Shown in pieces: positions 52,610 to 64,000 of a stretch of 64,000 nucleotides of DNA. The stretch's first letter is position 1; each line of letters starts with the position of its first letter. The notes beneath the pieces are model-generated. The model searched no databases. It was not told the DNA's origin and saw only the letters and a list, made by a program, of their open reading frames with translations. Source of the DNA: Apostichopus japonicus (Eukaryota; Echinodermata; Holothuroidea; Aspidochirotida; Stichopodidae); the NCBI RefSeq assembly GCF_037975245.1, contig NC_092565.1, positions 6,304,999 to 6,368,998 on the forward strand, written 5' to 3'. A program made the position numbers and the translations under genes.

Positions 52610-55600
52610 TCAAGGTACGGGTGAAGCGTCTCCTGTGAATGCCCTGAACCGATATTCCAAATCTCGTCTCCGATCGCTCACCTGTCCTTGTAATTTATTG
52701 GCCTGCGGGAAATATTGACAAGTTAAAAAAAAAAAACCATTTAGAATATGACGCTGATGAATTGATGATAAGCCTGAGCGATTTTAAGATTTTAGTGCCG
52801 ACAAGAAATAATCGGAGACTTAATCCTATTATACACTGCAGGCAAGGTATTTCATTTCATTTGACAGAGAGTAGAAGGATGCAGTAAAATGCCACACAAC
52901 ATTAAAAACAATCATGGTGAAAATTTGGAAATTGGTCACAAAAGGATAGAAACACAAACACACTATTTTGATGACTTTTATTGCAAAGAATAATATTAAT
53001 ATTACGCTTTTGTCGACGAAGGAAGAAATACTGTTTATCTACGACATTATTGTTCCAACAACTTCCAATCATGATACACACAAGGAAAATGATAGATCTT
53101 CTGAGAAATTGTGAACCAAAGGTTGACAATAAGTTGTTTTCTAGTTTGTTTTTTTTCTGCCAAGATTTCTAGCATCATTGAGGGTAGAAGGGACATGAAT
53201 TGACGCTACAATGTGCAGCTGTAGGAACCTAATTAAACTTACAAATACACCCTCTACCAGTTATCTTTCAAATCACTGCAAGCCTCTTTTTTCATTTCAC
53301 ACTTATAATTGTAATGAGAATTTATTTACGAAAATGCAATAAGAAAAATCAGATTCACAGCAAAGTGCAATAAGCAAGTGTATGATGGATTACCAAAATA
53401 CTATTTTACAAGTATCGGGAAATGTACGAAAAGGCGACAGGATTTGGAAGCTGGAAAAGATCAAGTGAAATGAAAATGAGATGAAACTGAATATTTCTTC
53501 TTCTTTCTCAAACTCAGTTTTGAGAGGGACAAGATTAGCATGACCTGTAGCATATAATGCAATGATATGGTCTAGTATTAAAGAAGGAAGATTTATAATT
53601 TTATGACTGTTGTCAGAGTAACATGTGATTTTAGAGACACTATTCCAGAATTAGCTGTTTGCTTCATCCCTTCACAAGGTTTGAAATAAGCTGCGATCAG
53701 AAGGCTTGATAAAATGTACAAACTTCATGACAAGTGTTGCTAAGTGTTTATTCAAATCATGAGCCCTGAAGCACCTCTTCTTTCAAGAAAGTATGGAACA
53801 GACATGAAGAACACAATAAACTAGAGGCTTTATGAGCTGAAAAGAATCTACAATAGCTGATGTAACAGTGAACGCTTAAGTTGTTCCCTCTCCTATATCC
53901 TTCCTATTTGAATGTTATGAAACTTGAAACAATCGAAGCAAAATGTCATCGCATAGATTCCTTCAGTGTTCGGCAAGGCCTAAAAGTAACAGGTGATAGA
54001 CAGAAACCGTACAGCATGCTCTGAATAGGAATTATAATGAAGATCTCACGTGCACGAATGTGCAGACAACGTAATGTTGGCTCAGTTACAGTTAGTGATC
54101 CATGAAGTAGACAATGTTTGCGAAACGACAACAAACAGAAACATGCCGGTTGTACCGATTTATCAATAGTGATTGGTAACAGCGGAGCATATCCTTACCA
54201 GTTCTAGGTCTCTCTTGGCAGCTTCCATTTGCTCCTGTGGGTTGCCTTTGGGTTTGTTCTTTCTTTCTTGCACCCTCTGAGTATGTTGTTTAATCTTCTC
54301 CATCAACTGTTTGTCTCTCTCCAACCTACGAAAGACAGCAATCTCATGAATTAAGAGTTGCAACATGTCAAGGGTCATTTGAGAGATGAAAACATCCAGT
54401 ACACAGCTAGCACTCATGTTGTTGTACATTAAAAAGCTATGCAATAGTTGAAGAATTCACTTCCAATGACCACAGTGAGCGAATATCTAGAGAATATTAC
54501 CAAGGATAAAAAAAAAATTAGTTTCACTGTAGTTTTCTCTAATATTTCAAGGTCAAGTTATTATTTTAATACCTTTGAAAAGCAAAAAAAAGAAATAGTA
54601 ATTGCGATGTGATCCATGGCTCCCAGGCTATGTAAGGTACTATGGCTAGTGACTTGCACCTCAACCCATCCCCCCCCCCCCCGATCCCGCATCGCTCACA
54701 AGAATATCACCACCAACCAAGAGCTAGGTAACTCCCTGTCAATACAAATCATGACTAGTATTCCTATGTCACCTTTTTTAATTCTGGTTTACCAAAATTT
54801 CTCTCATCTTTCAAATTTTCTATGCAATTCTCAAGTCAGTTTTTCCATTCAAAAAAACACTGTGAAAACTGACATTATTTAGGTAAGATTTCATGTCATT
54901 CTCAGCTGCATAATTAAGTTACTGTACAGAATATGCTGTCCCAGGACAATTTTGGCAAAACTTTACAGATTCTTATGTAAGATGTACATGTTGTTTTTCT
55001 ACGGCTGATTTGTAATGATCTACCATTGCCTGAGATGACCGAATATCTCAAAAAGCTACCGACCCTATCGCTAAGGCTTTTCAATAAGGTTGTGCGACAG
55101 ATGTGTGGACGGTTTCATCCTGGTCGAGCCCCTCCACATGGGGAAATTGTGGGAAAATTCAAGAAACAACACTATGACAGGGAGAGCGATACTTCAGCGG
55201 GGAGGAATGGTAAGTAAGCCTTTATGAAAATCTGTGTCATTGGAGATGAATAAAATATCCCCAAATATCAGCTTTGTATTTTTCTGTTTTTGTGATAAGC
55301 ATCTTTCTACTTTTTTATTAATATTGTAAGAAGTTTTACATACTTTGCTTTGTCTGACTTCTGTCTTGAGCCTGGTTTTGATTTCCTTTCTCTTTCGAGT
55401 TTATCTGAGAGTTCCTTCTGCAAAATAGAATAATACAATAAATAATAACATAATAAGTCTATAAAACTAAATTTGCTATTCAAACTATTTCTGACCATAC
55501 TGGTTTCTAATGTGCTGCTAAAAAACAAAACAAAATTTAAACTTGTTTCAGTCATTGGCTTGCAAATGATTAGTAGTAACAGATCCATCACTTTACATTA

Positions 55601-57009
55601 AAATCTTAACGGCAGTACACAATAATTGCATTCATTTTCATATTCCATGATCATTTTCCCAGCCAGAATTTTTGTTTTTCTCTCATCAATTCACTATTCC
55701 TCTACCTTACTTGATTTCAACTGAAACACATCTGCTATTGAAACATCTTCATTAAAATACGGACCAAATATGACATGAATTAATTAGGTGGGAGGGGAAG
55801 GGAGGTAGGGGGTTGATAATACAGGTGGAACATAAAGATGCATTTCATTGGAAATGATCTAATAAAATAACTGCTTTTTATGAATAAGAACATTTTCAAA
55901 ATACCTTAATCCTCTCCTCCTTGCTCAGTATCTGCAAGTAATCACCATTGACGTCGTATGGAAACTTCATTGGATCCGTGAAATCTGGGATGGAGGGAAT
56001 TTGAAGAGAAGTGACTAAGATCCGTGGGAAACACAAGTTTGACAAAATCACAATCTTATATTCATGTGGCCCTGGACATGTAAATTGATCACTTAGTCTT
56101 AACAGATAGTAATTGATTGATTACAATCCATAAAAGTGTGTTGGCTTTAAAAACAGTTGATCACTGTTTGACAGGACATATTAAACACATAAAGAGTCTA
56201 TCAGTACATCAGAAATAAGAAACATGGGCCAATGATTTGTTAACGACTGCTTGCCTTTCTTCAGCAGTGAAGAACCCCCTCTATGACCTATTCTGCCCGA
56301 ACATTCCGGCCACTCATTGTGATGGCCCCTATTTTCGCCAACCCACCTCACCCCTACTATTGACCAGATGTCCACATTCCATTGTTTCTGCTATCTGCTG
56401 TACGTGTTGATGCTTGAAATTGGGGTAGCTTAAATTTAATGCATATTTTTCAATTTGAAGGAAGGGACTGATATTAAATTGTGGTATAGAAGAGACTGAA
56501 TAGTAAAGTTTCATGGTCAACGTATAGATACTCCTTTAAAGTCTCATCATTTGTACAATATGTTCTTGTCAACTTAATCAAGAAAAACAAATCGGAACTA
56601 CAAAAAGAATGTAGAAAATAAAAGACTTGAAAAAAGAGAAGGAGACAGTCACAGCATTAGTATCAAGTTTATCTTCACTCATAAAATCTGCTACAAACTG
56701 TAGGGATGGCGACATTCCACTCACCCGTTTTGCCTTGCCTCACAGCTCTTATGTAATGTTTTCTCTGCATCTCCTTAGTTTCATCTCTCCAGTCTTCCAA
56801 GAGCTTTTGGTCTCTGAAAGAAGACAAAATGCAAAATATTTGCTCAAGATAGTGACGGTGTTTCTTGCTACCTAAGGTATCCCTCAGGGTAGACCTGTTT
56901 AAAAATGGTGGATGTGTAAAATGGATATAACAGTTGAACACTATCTTTAATCTTGAAAGGTATATCTGTCGTTATTAGTAAACATTTCTTTCATACTATC
57001 AGGAGTGAT

Positions 57010-57042
<33 letters not shown>

Positions 57043-60000
57043 GTCAGGGGAGTGACATGACTGACCCAAGGGCCAACCTGGCTCATGGCTCCCTTACATA
57101 ATATACATTAACATAGGAGAAAAAACAACCTATGCTGTCAGTTTTGCCCTATTTAGGATATTATCAAGTACACTCCTGTGAACTAGCTTTTCAGTTCCAT
57201 TGTGTACAGTTAAGACAGCACAATACACATGTAAGCAATGTAGTGGGTGCTTCTTTATAACATCGTTTTTGACCCTACGTACATTCGGCTAGCACTTACA
57301 GTAAAAAGTCATTTATGCTTTTCAGAAGCACAATACACCAAAATCTCAATATTCCATTCATGTCATTATCTCACTAATCTTTCATTTCCAATACTGAACT
57401 GTTTTTGGTGGAATTTCAATATTTTTGTCTGGGCTTGCATCTGATCAAATGGGCAAGGCAAACAAATGTCTCAGAAAACATCATGGAATTGTTCATTGTA
57501 TGCTGGTTACCAGTTATGTGGGTGAATGCAGTACTAATTTAATTCCCCAAAAGAGTAACAAATACTCTAGGTTTTGATTGAAAAAAAAAAACTTTTGTTT
57601 ATCAGCTCAGAATGTTGGATTATTGTATGTTGATAACACGGTTACATTAATTGATAAAAAAATTTCATCTGGTGAAGACCGAACAGGTCATTCAAAACGG
57701 CACTCATCTTAGACTCTTGGTTTATTTAACAAGGTTTCGGCTTTCCGCAGACGTGGGAGACATTTTTTCAGTGACTCAATTGAATTGTCACTAATATAAT
57801 CTTCAATGTTATCAAATGTGAAATTTTATTTCAGCAAAGAGAAATGCATGTTGAAAAATTTGACTGAAACATAAATGAAAGATTAAGAAGTATATCAAAA
57901 CAGATGTAATTACCTGCTAAATGGATAATTCTGAGCATTTTGCAATTATTTTGCTTCAACATGTTTACTAAAACAACCTAAATTACAGATAGAATACTAA
58001 TCAAAATATCTGATGTAACACCTTAACAACAGACTAACCCTAAATATGTGCTCCATTCCGTCTTTTTCAGCTTTATGAAATTTGAAATAATAATCGATTC
58101 AATAACAGACCCCTAATCAACATATCCTTGTGACCTTTGACCTCAATGGCTGACTTACTTCAACCTCTGTTCCATCAAAGCTTGTTTCTCTTTCAGCTTC
58201 TTTAATTTTTCCAGCCTCCTCTCTTCCATAAACCTTGCTTCCATTGGGTCGATGTAGACGGGATTCGCAGTCTTAGATTTCGTCTTCTTCTTCTTCTTCC
58301 TTCTGTAAAGGATAAACAAAATACAAAACCAAAGTGACAAATTTTACACCCACAATTCATCAGTATTTGATTTGCATCCTCCCTTAAGCAATACTTAACT
58401 TCCCCTTTGGAACTTTGGATCATGGGTTTGTTTTTATTTGTAACCCAACTGCATTTGCAATCTTGTTAAGACAGATATTTTAAATTTTCTGCTTAAATGA
58501 AGAAGCTAATGAATCAGCATGAAACAGGCTCTCTAGTTATTTATTTTAAATATCCAATTTTCTCTGACACAAGATTCAAAGCCTACAATTTACAATCTAC
58601 GGAAAACAGCAAGGCAGATTGATATTAGACATGGTAACCACAATGACCAAAAATGTCAAACATTTGCAAACATATACTTCAACATTTATATCACTACTTT
58701 ACATAATATTACATTTCAATACGCAAAACGGATTCTATAAGTATCCCAGACCAAGAAATTCAAACTTACGACTATTTGATCTTTGAAAATGAAGTTTGCT
58801 TTTGGCAAAAACTATCTTCCTCCATCTAAACACACAGATAAACATTTGTTAACATGATTAGGTACCTGTCTTTTCCTAACACACCGAGGGCACCAGCTCT
58901 CTTGAATTTCTCGTACTGCAGCTGCCGATACTCCTCGTAAGTCATGTGCTTGTGCAACGAGACTGACTTGGGTCTGGGGAATTCTAGGTCGGACGCACCG
59001 CTGGTCGTGGAAAACATGGACTGCCTGCTAGGTGACGTGAAAGCCTGGTTTTGATCTTGGTCGTCAAGGAGACGGTGTGGGCCATACTCTGAATCACTCT
59101 CTGAAGAGGCTGTGGTAGAGTCTTCCAGATTCAGGTCCTCGATTCGAAGTTCTGTAATTTTGTTATCAAAAGAGTGGAAAATAAACTAAAGATATTCTTT
59201 TGTTAAGATATAAATATTCTTATTTATTAAATCTTTCAGAAAAATTGCAATTGTTAACAAATCGTAATTTTTCATCTACAGATGCAGGCAGTGGTGGATT
59301 GGCCTACCGACTGGGAAAGAGTATACTGTTTTGTCAGATATTTTTTAAAATTTTTATGCAACGTATAAACCTCACAATTGCTTCTTGATACTGTAGACAT
59401 TAAGATAAAAGAACAAAACAGACAAAATTGCTCACCAGTGTGTTTTAGTTTTTGGTCTTTGATTGTCAGAGCGTCTCTCAGGTATCTCATTATTTCCTTA
59501 ATGCCTTTCTCCAGGATCCTTTGGGGTGGAAATTCTAGCGGATTACCTCGAAGGTTTAATCCGGTTAGAGTCTTCACCAGACCTTATATTAAAGACAGAA
59601 AAATGGAAAATGTTTCATCACTATGAAAATATAATATAATGTGAGGTATTTTCACAAGATTGAAGAGATACCAGTTAAGACCAGCTTGTGTTTAGCTCGA
59701 GTAAGGGAAACAAATTGTTTGAAATTACAAGCAAGCATCCATGTGTAACAACATGTCAGGTTATATTTGTCTCTCGATTTATGTCAATAATGATGTACTT
59801 TTTCATTATTACAGAAAGAACAGCTAATTGCAATTTTTGCCTTAAAATTATGGAAACTTCCTGTAAATGACACCAGATTTAATTAATTTTCTTGTTAGGC
59901 ATGACAGAAGCCAGTTGCTGTTAACCTTTTGGAAGATCAACAATCAACAAGTTAATTGACTTTATGATGATAATAATAACAACTCTAGTCCTGCAAATTA

Positions 60001-61921
60001 GGCTAGGCTTAATAGATATATTTCATATGAGTGTAGGTTTAAAATGTAACGTTTTTTGGGGGCAGAAAATTACTTCTTAAGGTATTACACATCTGTTTAT
60101 AAACCCATAGTATAAAATATGTATCTGATGGAATGCATAGTTCCAACAGTTTCAACAACACAATCAGTTATTTAAGTATTGCCAAGTGTCTATCTTACAA
60201 CTTACCTAGTTCAGGAGGGAGCTCTGTGAGCAAGTTGCCTTCCAGAAGAAGAGTTCTCAAAAATCTGTAAATTTAAGTGGTGTAAGAAATGATCCTTAGT
60301 AAAGGGAACTTCTGATTATTGAAGAGAACATTAAGTTTATCATTTCAAGACTTTGCTGGTTTTGAAAACCATACCTTCCTAGTATACACATATTACTATA
60401 CATTTTGATGGCAGTATTTACAGATCTAAAATCGTTTGTAATTACCTATGTTTTGCACATGTTATAGGCAGCACCTTTATTTGGTTGTATCTGAGGTCTA
60501 ACCACTTCAGATTAGGAAGTTTTTCAAATACTTCATCAGGTACAGAGTCCAGCAAATTGCCCTCCAGATACAAATACTGAAAAAAGAAAAAATGAGACAA
60601 CTCAATCAGTACAGGAGTGTTATATCACAAAAATATTTCTTTGTAAAATAGCGGGAATACTTTTAACTTTAACATTCCAGATGAAATAACCAGCTTCGAC
60701 TTTTATCCATCAAATGATACATAAACGAATCAGTGGCTAAAAATCTTGGCAGATTTGGCACCCTCCAGACTGCCATTCACATTTTGTCAACTCTTTTGAC
60801 TATTGTACGTTAACTGCCATGTATGCAAAACTTCCATACAAATTCAGGCAATTAACACTTTTCCTGCGTAAAAAACGTATAATATCTCATCAAAGAGTCT
60901 TTAAGTGTCTATTCCGCATTGATTATAAATCCCTGTTAGAGGGGAGGAATTGCTGCGTTTACAGGGCAAATTTTTAATGGTTGCTGAGACTACCAGATTT
61001 CTGATTGGACAACCAAAACCAGCTTTTGAGATTGTCTGGCAGACGACAGATTGCACTGTAACTCCCAAACAGGTAAATTGATAAGCTGGCATGATCTCCC
61101 TTTATCACTTTAAGCTACTTGACTATGCACTTACCTCAATTTCTTGTAAGCTGTAGAGTTCTTGGGGCAATTTAGCCAAATTCTTCTGGCTTAAATCGAT
61201 TGATATAGCACCTAAAGCCTTGGCAGCTGCGATCAACTTTAATACATCTTCGTTTGAATACCCTCTGAAAAACAGTGTGCAAAAAATTTGTCATCATTAG
61301 AACTTGTCAGCTATTTTTTAAATTTACAAATCCTTTGCACCTACCTTGCTCCTCCTCAAAATCTAACTTAAAGAGAAACATATATAAAAGTGAACAAAAT
61401 AATGTTTCCCTTTTGCAAGGTAAAGAAAGAATGTGACATTCAAACTTAATCATATCTGGTGAAGTGGTGATTTCTTTCTAAAATTCCTGAAAAGGTGGTT
61501 TATTTCATGTCATTGTATGACTAAGGCAGGAATGGAAAACAACTGACTCTAGCTTAGCTGATAATTTTCCAAATTACTGTTACCAATGAAACTTCTTCAA
61601 CAAGTAACATAGATTTATAAATAGTGGAAACCTAAGAAGGCTTACAAAGGTATCCACTGCTCAGATCCAAATCAAGTCATGTGACTACACACCCAATCTT
61701 TGTTGTTGTTTTTGTTCTTATTTGGCACAAAATGAAACTTTGTTGAACTTGTTAATATGGAGTGGTTTCAGATTACCAGAGTTACTTGGAGAAGTTGGGT
61801 ACTTATTTTCATTACTTTTTTATTCATCACAAAGCCTTATTACCTACCGTTGAATACTGTCATCCTCAGAATTATGTGTTTCGTCTGTTTCAGTCTCACT
61901 TGTCTGATAATCTTGATTCAT
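52610..61921 (-). CDS. LRRC27: LRRC27-like leucine-rich repeat protein
   Basis: Leucine-rich repeat protein with a charged coiled-coil C-terminal half; its molecular role is not well defined. Coding exons in gene order: 61921-61848, 61264-61135, 60576-60446, 60264-60206, 59582-59436, 59151-58866, 58302-58159, 56813-56725, 55984-55905, 55417-55344, 54325-54199 and 52702-52610. They total 1434 nt, 477 residues plus TGA, against 530 in human. All phases join. Four LRR units cover about residues 35-135 (IDLSQKNLAKLPQEL, YLYLEGNLLDSVPDE, WLDLRYNQIKVLP, LLLEGNLLTELPPEL, then LNLRGNPLEFPPQRILEKG). The LEFPP and KGIKEIMRYL blocks match human LRRC27. Exon 7 is Lys-rich with KEKQALMEQR. Exon 11 has MEKIKQH...QMEAAKRDLEL. 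The start Met in an acidic Thr/Glu stretch is the first in-frame ATG I can support; an upstream 5' UTR exon is likely. Confidence 0.9.
57008..57043. repeat. (GA)n followed by poly-G
   Basis: GA dinucleotide repeat running into 12 Gs, in LRRC27 intron 7. Confidence 0.9.
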
Positions 61922-63244
61922 CCTGGAACTGTTTCTTAATAACTACTGTACATGCTGCTGTACAAAGAATCTTTTGCAGAAAATCTGAAAAATGAAAAAA
62001 AAAATCCCTGGTTCAAATTCCATTTTCCAGTTAATCAGGATTGACAATATATACTGCTGTAAACAGTAACATTAATTTCATATGTTCCATAAATTTGCTC
62101 AGTGTGTATAATAGGCCTTTGTATTAATAGGCTTATGAAAATGTACAGTAGCTACTCTGATGCACATTGTAGTCACCTTTCTTAAATGTGAAGTTGTAAC
62201 CTTGGCTAACTTTTTTGTAGGCCTCTCAGGATTTAATCTAAAGTAGACCTACAGGCTACACAACCTTATCAAAAATTACTTAACTTTATACAGTCACACA
62301 AAGGAGCAAATGCTCCTGTAGCACTTTTGTGAAATATTTTCCCCACATGAATTTTGCAGCAAACTTTAACATATAGGCTAGGCCTAAGGGGAACTTTAAG
62401 AGGGCATCTCTCTTGCTTAATAATGAGTTGGCAGAGGCTACCTGTTTAACTTGTGAAATTTGTAATGAATAATTTATCTTAATCTGGCATAATCTGATCA
62501 AACCTCGATGAAATCATGTTGGTCTATGCTAGCTGGAGGATAATATTAATAAGAAAATGAAACATCAGACAGATTGTCATTACTGCTAACCGATGTTACT
62601 AGTGGTAGGGTCTAACAACTAGGCTAGTAGAAGTACCATTTCGAGACTAGCCTAGCATTGCAAGATAGTGCAACAGGAAATATTGTGTAGGCTAGGCCTA
62701 GGCTACTGTCAAGTGTCATGCTCATTACTAGGTTAGCCTATATATCTTGTCTAGCCTAGCACTACAGTTAGCCATCTGGTCTTTCCAGTCAGGCCTAATT
62801 TAGGTGTTATGCTATACTTGGCCAAATGGGCCTAACTTGTTAAACTGCACGCTAGTCATGTTTCCAGTGGCAGTACTAAGCCTAACCTTAGCACCTAACG
62901 TTAGTTATAATGAATAGCCTAAGCAATATTGATAAATTCTGCCGGCATAATTGAGAAGAAATAACGAAGGTTCAAACTTGCCTTGATATTATCTTTTCGC
63001 CAAATAGAAACGACGTTCGAGACTTTTGATGGAAGACCTGTTATGATCAAACTCAGATCAGAATTTAGAAAGGAAGATCGACTGGCTTGCATAGCAACCA
63101 GCCACCATAGAAAAGAAATAGCCAGTAATACAAGTAACACATAGCAAATCAGTGTTTATGAAATACGGTCAACATATATCAATTTAGCTGAACGGAGGTC
63201 CCGAAATCCTCAAGTCAAGTTTTTGTCGAGAAAATTAAGATAAC
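61922..63244. promoter_or_regulatory. Divergent promoter region of LRRC27 and CDC23-like gene
   Basis: 1.3 kb between the start codons of two head-to-head genes. It is unusually rich in GCCTA/TAGGC words, including TAGGCTAGGCCTA at 62374-62386 and 62688-62700. It probably contains the LRRC27 5' UTR and both transcription starts. No core promoter element can be placed with confidence. Confidence 0.55.
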
Positions 63245-63348
63245 ATGGATGAAAAGGAGTTTACTATAGACTTATCGGACATGAAGAGGGACCTAATTGA
63301 TGCCTTCAAACAATGTACTGAAAGAGGCCTCATGCAGAGTGCTAAGTG
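63245..63348 (+). CDS. CDC23: CDC23/APC8-like first coding exon (partial)
   Basis: ATG at 63245 opens 34 codons plus two bases, ending in TG|GTAATA. The peptide contains LSDMKRDLIDAF and then ERGLMQSAKW, which matches the N terminus of CDC23/APC8 (LREIKKQL...ERGLLHSSKW in human as I recall it). CDC23 is a TPR scaffold subunit of the anaphase-promoting complex, a cell-cycle ubiquitin ligase. The rest of the gene lies beyond the right edge; no second exon is visible in 63349-64000. The identification rests on one short exon. The gene is head-to-head with LRRC27. Confidence 0.72.
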
Positions 63349-64000
63349 GTAATACCCTAGATTTTTTAAATTCAATGTTCGCGCTTTTCCTACAACACAG
63401 TAATCGCTATGGCCTAACCATGGAAGAAATCGTGGTAAGGCTGTGTATTATCCGACAGGGTGACACTTCCAAGGCCAGTATAAGTATAACATTACAAACA
63501 CTCATTATACTAATTGTGATAGAGGACTGCACTGTGAAATCGAACTTTGGTTTACAAAGTTATGGTCGTAAAGACGATAGTGTGGCCCGAAAATGTATGA
63601 TAACTTGTTAAAAGCGTTGTGGTTCTGGCAGTAATATCAATAGCAAGTTGATCACCAGTATGTTGGCAGAACTTAAGTGTTAATACTGTATGTGACAGCT
63701 TAATATAAAAAAGTACTGCTACTAATAACTTGAATAATGTTTGGACCATAGAGCTAAATATTCAGGTTTTGGAGATGTCCATCATTTAGTTAAGCTTTCT
63801 GTCTGTACTGCTCCTTTAATGCTAACTGATACTCCATATTTCGTAAATTATAATTGCTCAAGCACATATTTTTACCTTCTTCATATTGAATCTTTTGCTG
63901 ATTTTCAACAGTGCCATGTATCTATTGCAAATGTGTAATGCATTGTAAATATATCATTTGAGAGAACAGTTAAATTGTTTCTAACAAGTTTTATATCCCT
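63349..64000 (+). other. Presumed intron 1 of the CDC23-like gene
   Basis: Starts with the donor GTAATA. No splice-compatible exon or repeat is recognised up to the window end. Confidence 0.5.

Overview
This window comes from an animal nuclear genome. Genes have many short coding exons with GT/AG introns, DNA is AT-rich, and diverged repeats are dense. The proteins resemble deuterostome orthologues of human genes. A marine invertebrate deuterostome, most likely an echinoderm, fits gene structure and repeat style, but I cannot name the species.

Layout from left to right. Minus strand 330-7857: KCMF1, with its last exon(s) beyond the left edge. 7.9-15.7 kb: a gene-poor gap with microsatellites. 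Minus strand 15754-31131: NT5C2, rebuilt as 15 phase-consistent coding exons (558 residues) with transposon-rich introns. 31.1-37.3 kb: a gap that includes the upstream side of NT5C2. Minus strand 37259-43906: TMEM129, 4 coding exons (363 residues), whose third intron carries an antisense L2-like LINE with an unbroken 1117-codon reading frame. Plus strand 44886-49262: HTRA2, 6 coding exons (481 residues), head-to-head with TMEM129. 49.3-52.6 kb: the convergent 3' regions of HTRA2 and LRRC27. Minus strand 52610-61921: LRRC27, 12 coding exons (477 residues). Plus strand from 63245: a first exon that looks like CDC23/APC8 and runs off the right edge, head-to-head with LRRC27.

The genes are unrelated housekeeping loci, not a pathway cluster: two ubiquitin ligases (KCMF1, TMEM129), a purine nucleotidase, a mitochondrial quality-control protease, an LRR protein and an APC/C subunit. 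Exon boundaries were set by hand from splice sites, reading phase and remembered vertebrate family sequence; no alignment was run.

Much of the non-genic interest is in repeats. There are three L2-type LINE 3' ends: one intact element, one decayed fragment, and one tail tandemly triplicated at 99 bp. There is also a 581-bp fold-back element next to a splice donor, a tRNA-derived SINE with a long (CATA)n tail, a composite repeat ending in a 28-bp palindrome, a three-copy interspersed family, and 13-mers of the form TAGGCTAGGCCTA near two gene starts. I found no unambiguous new biological system.
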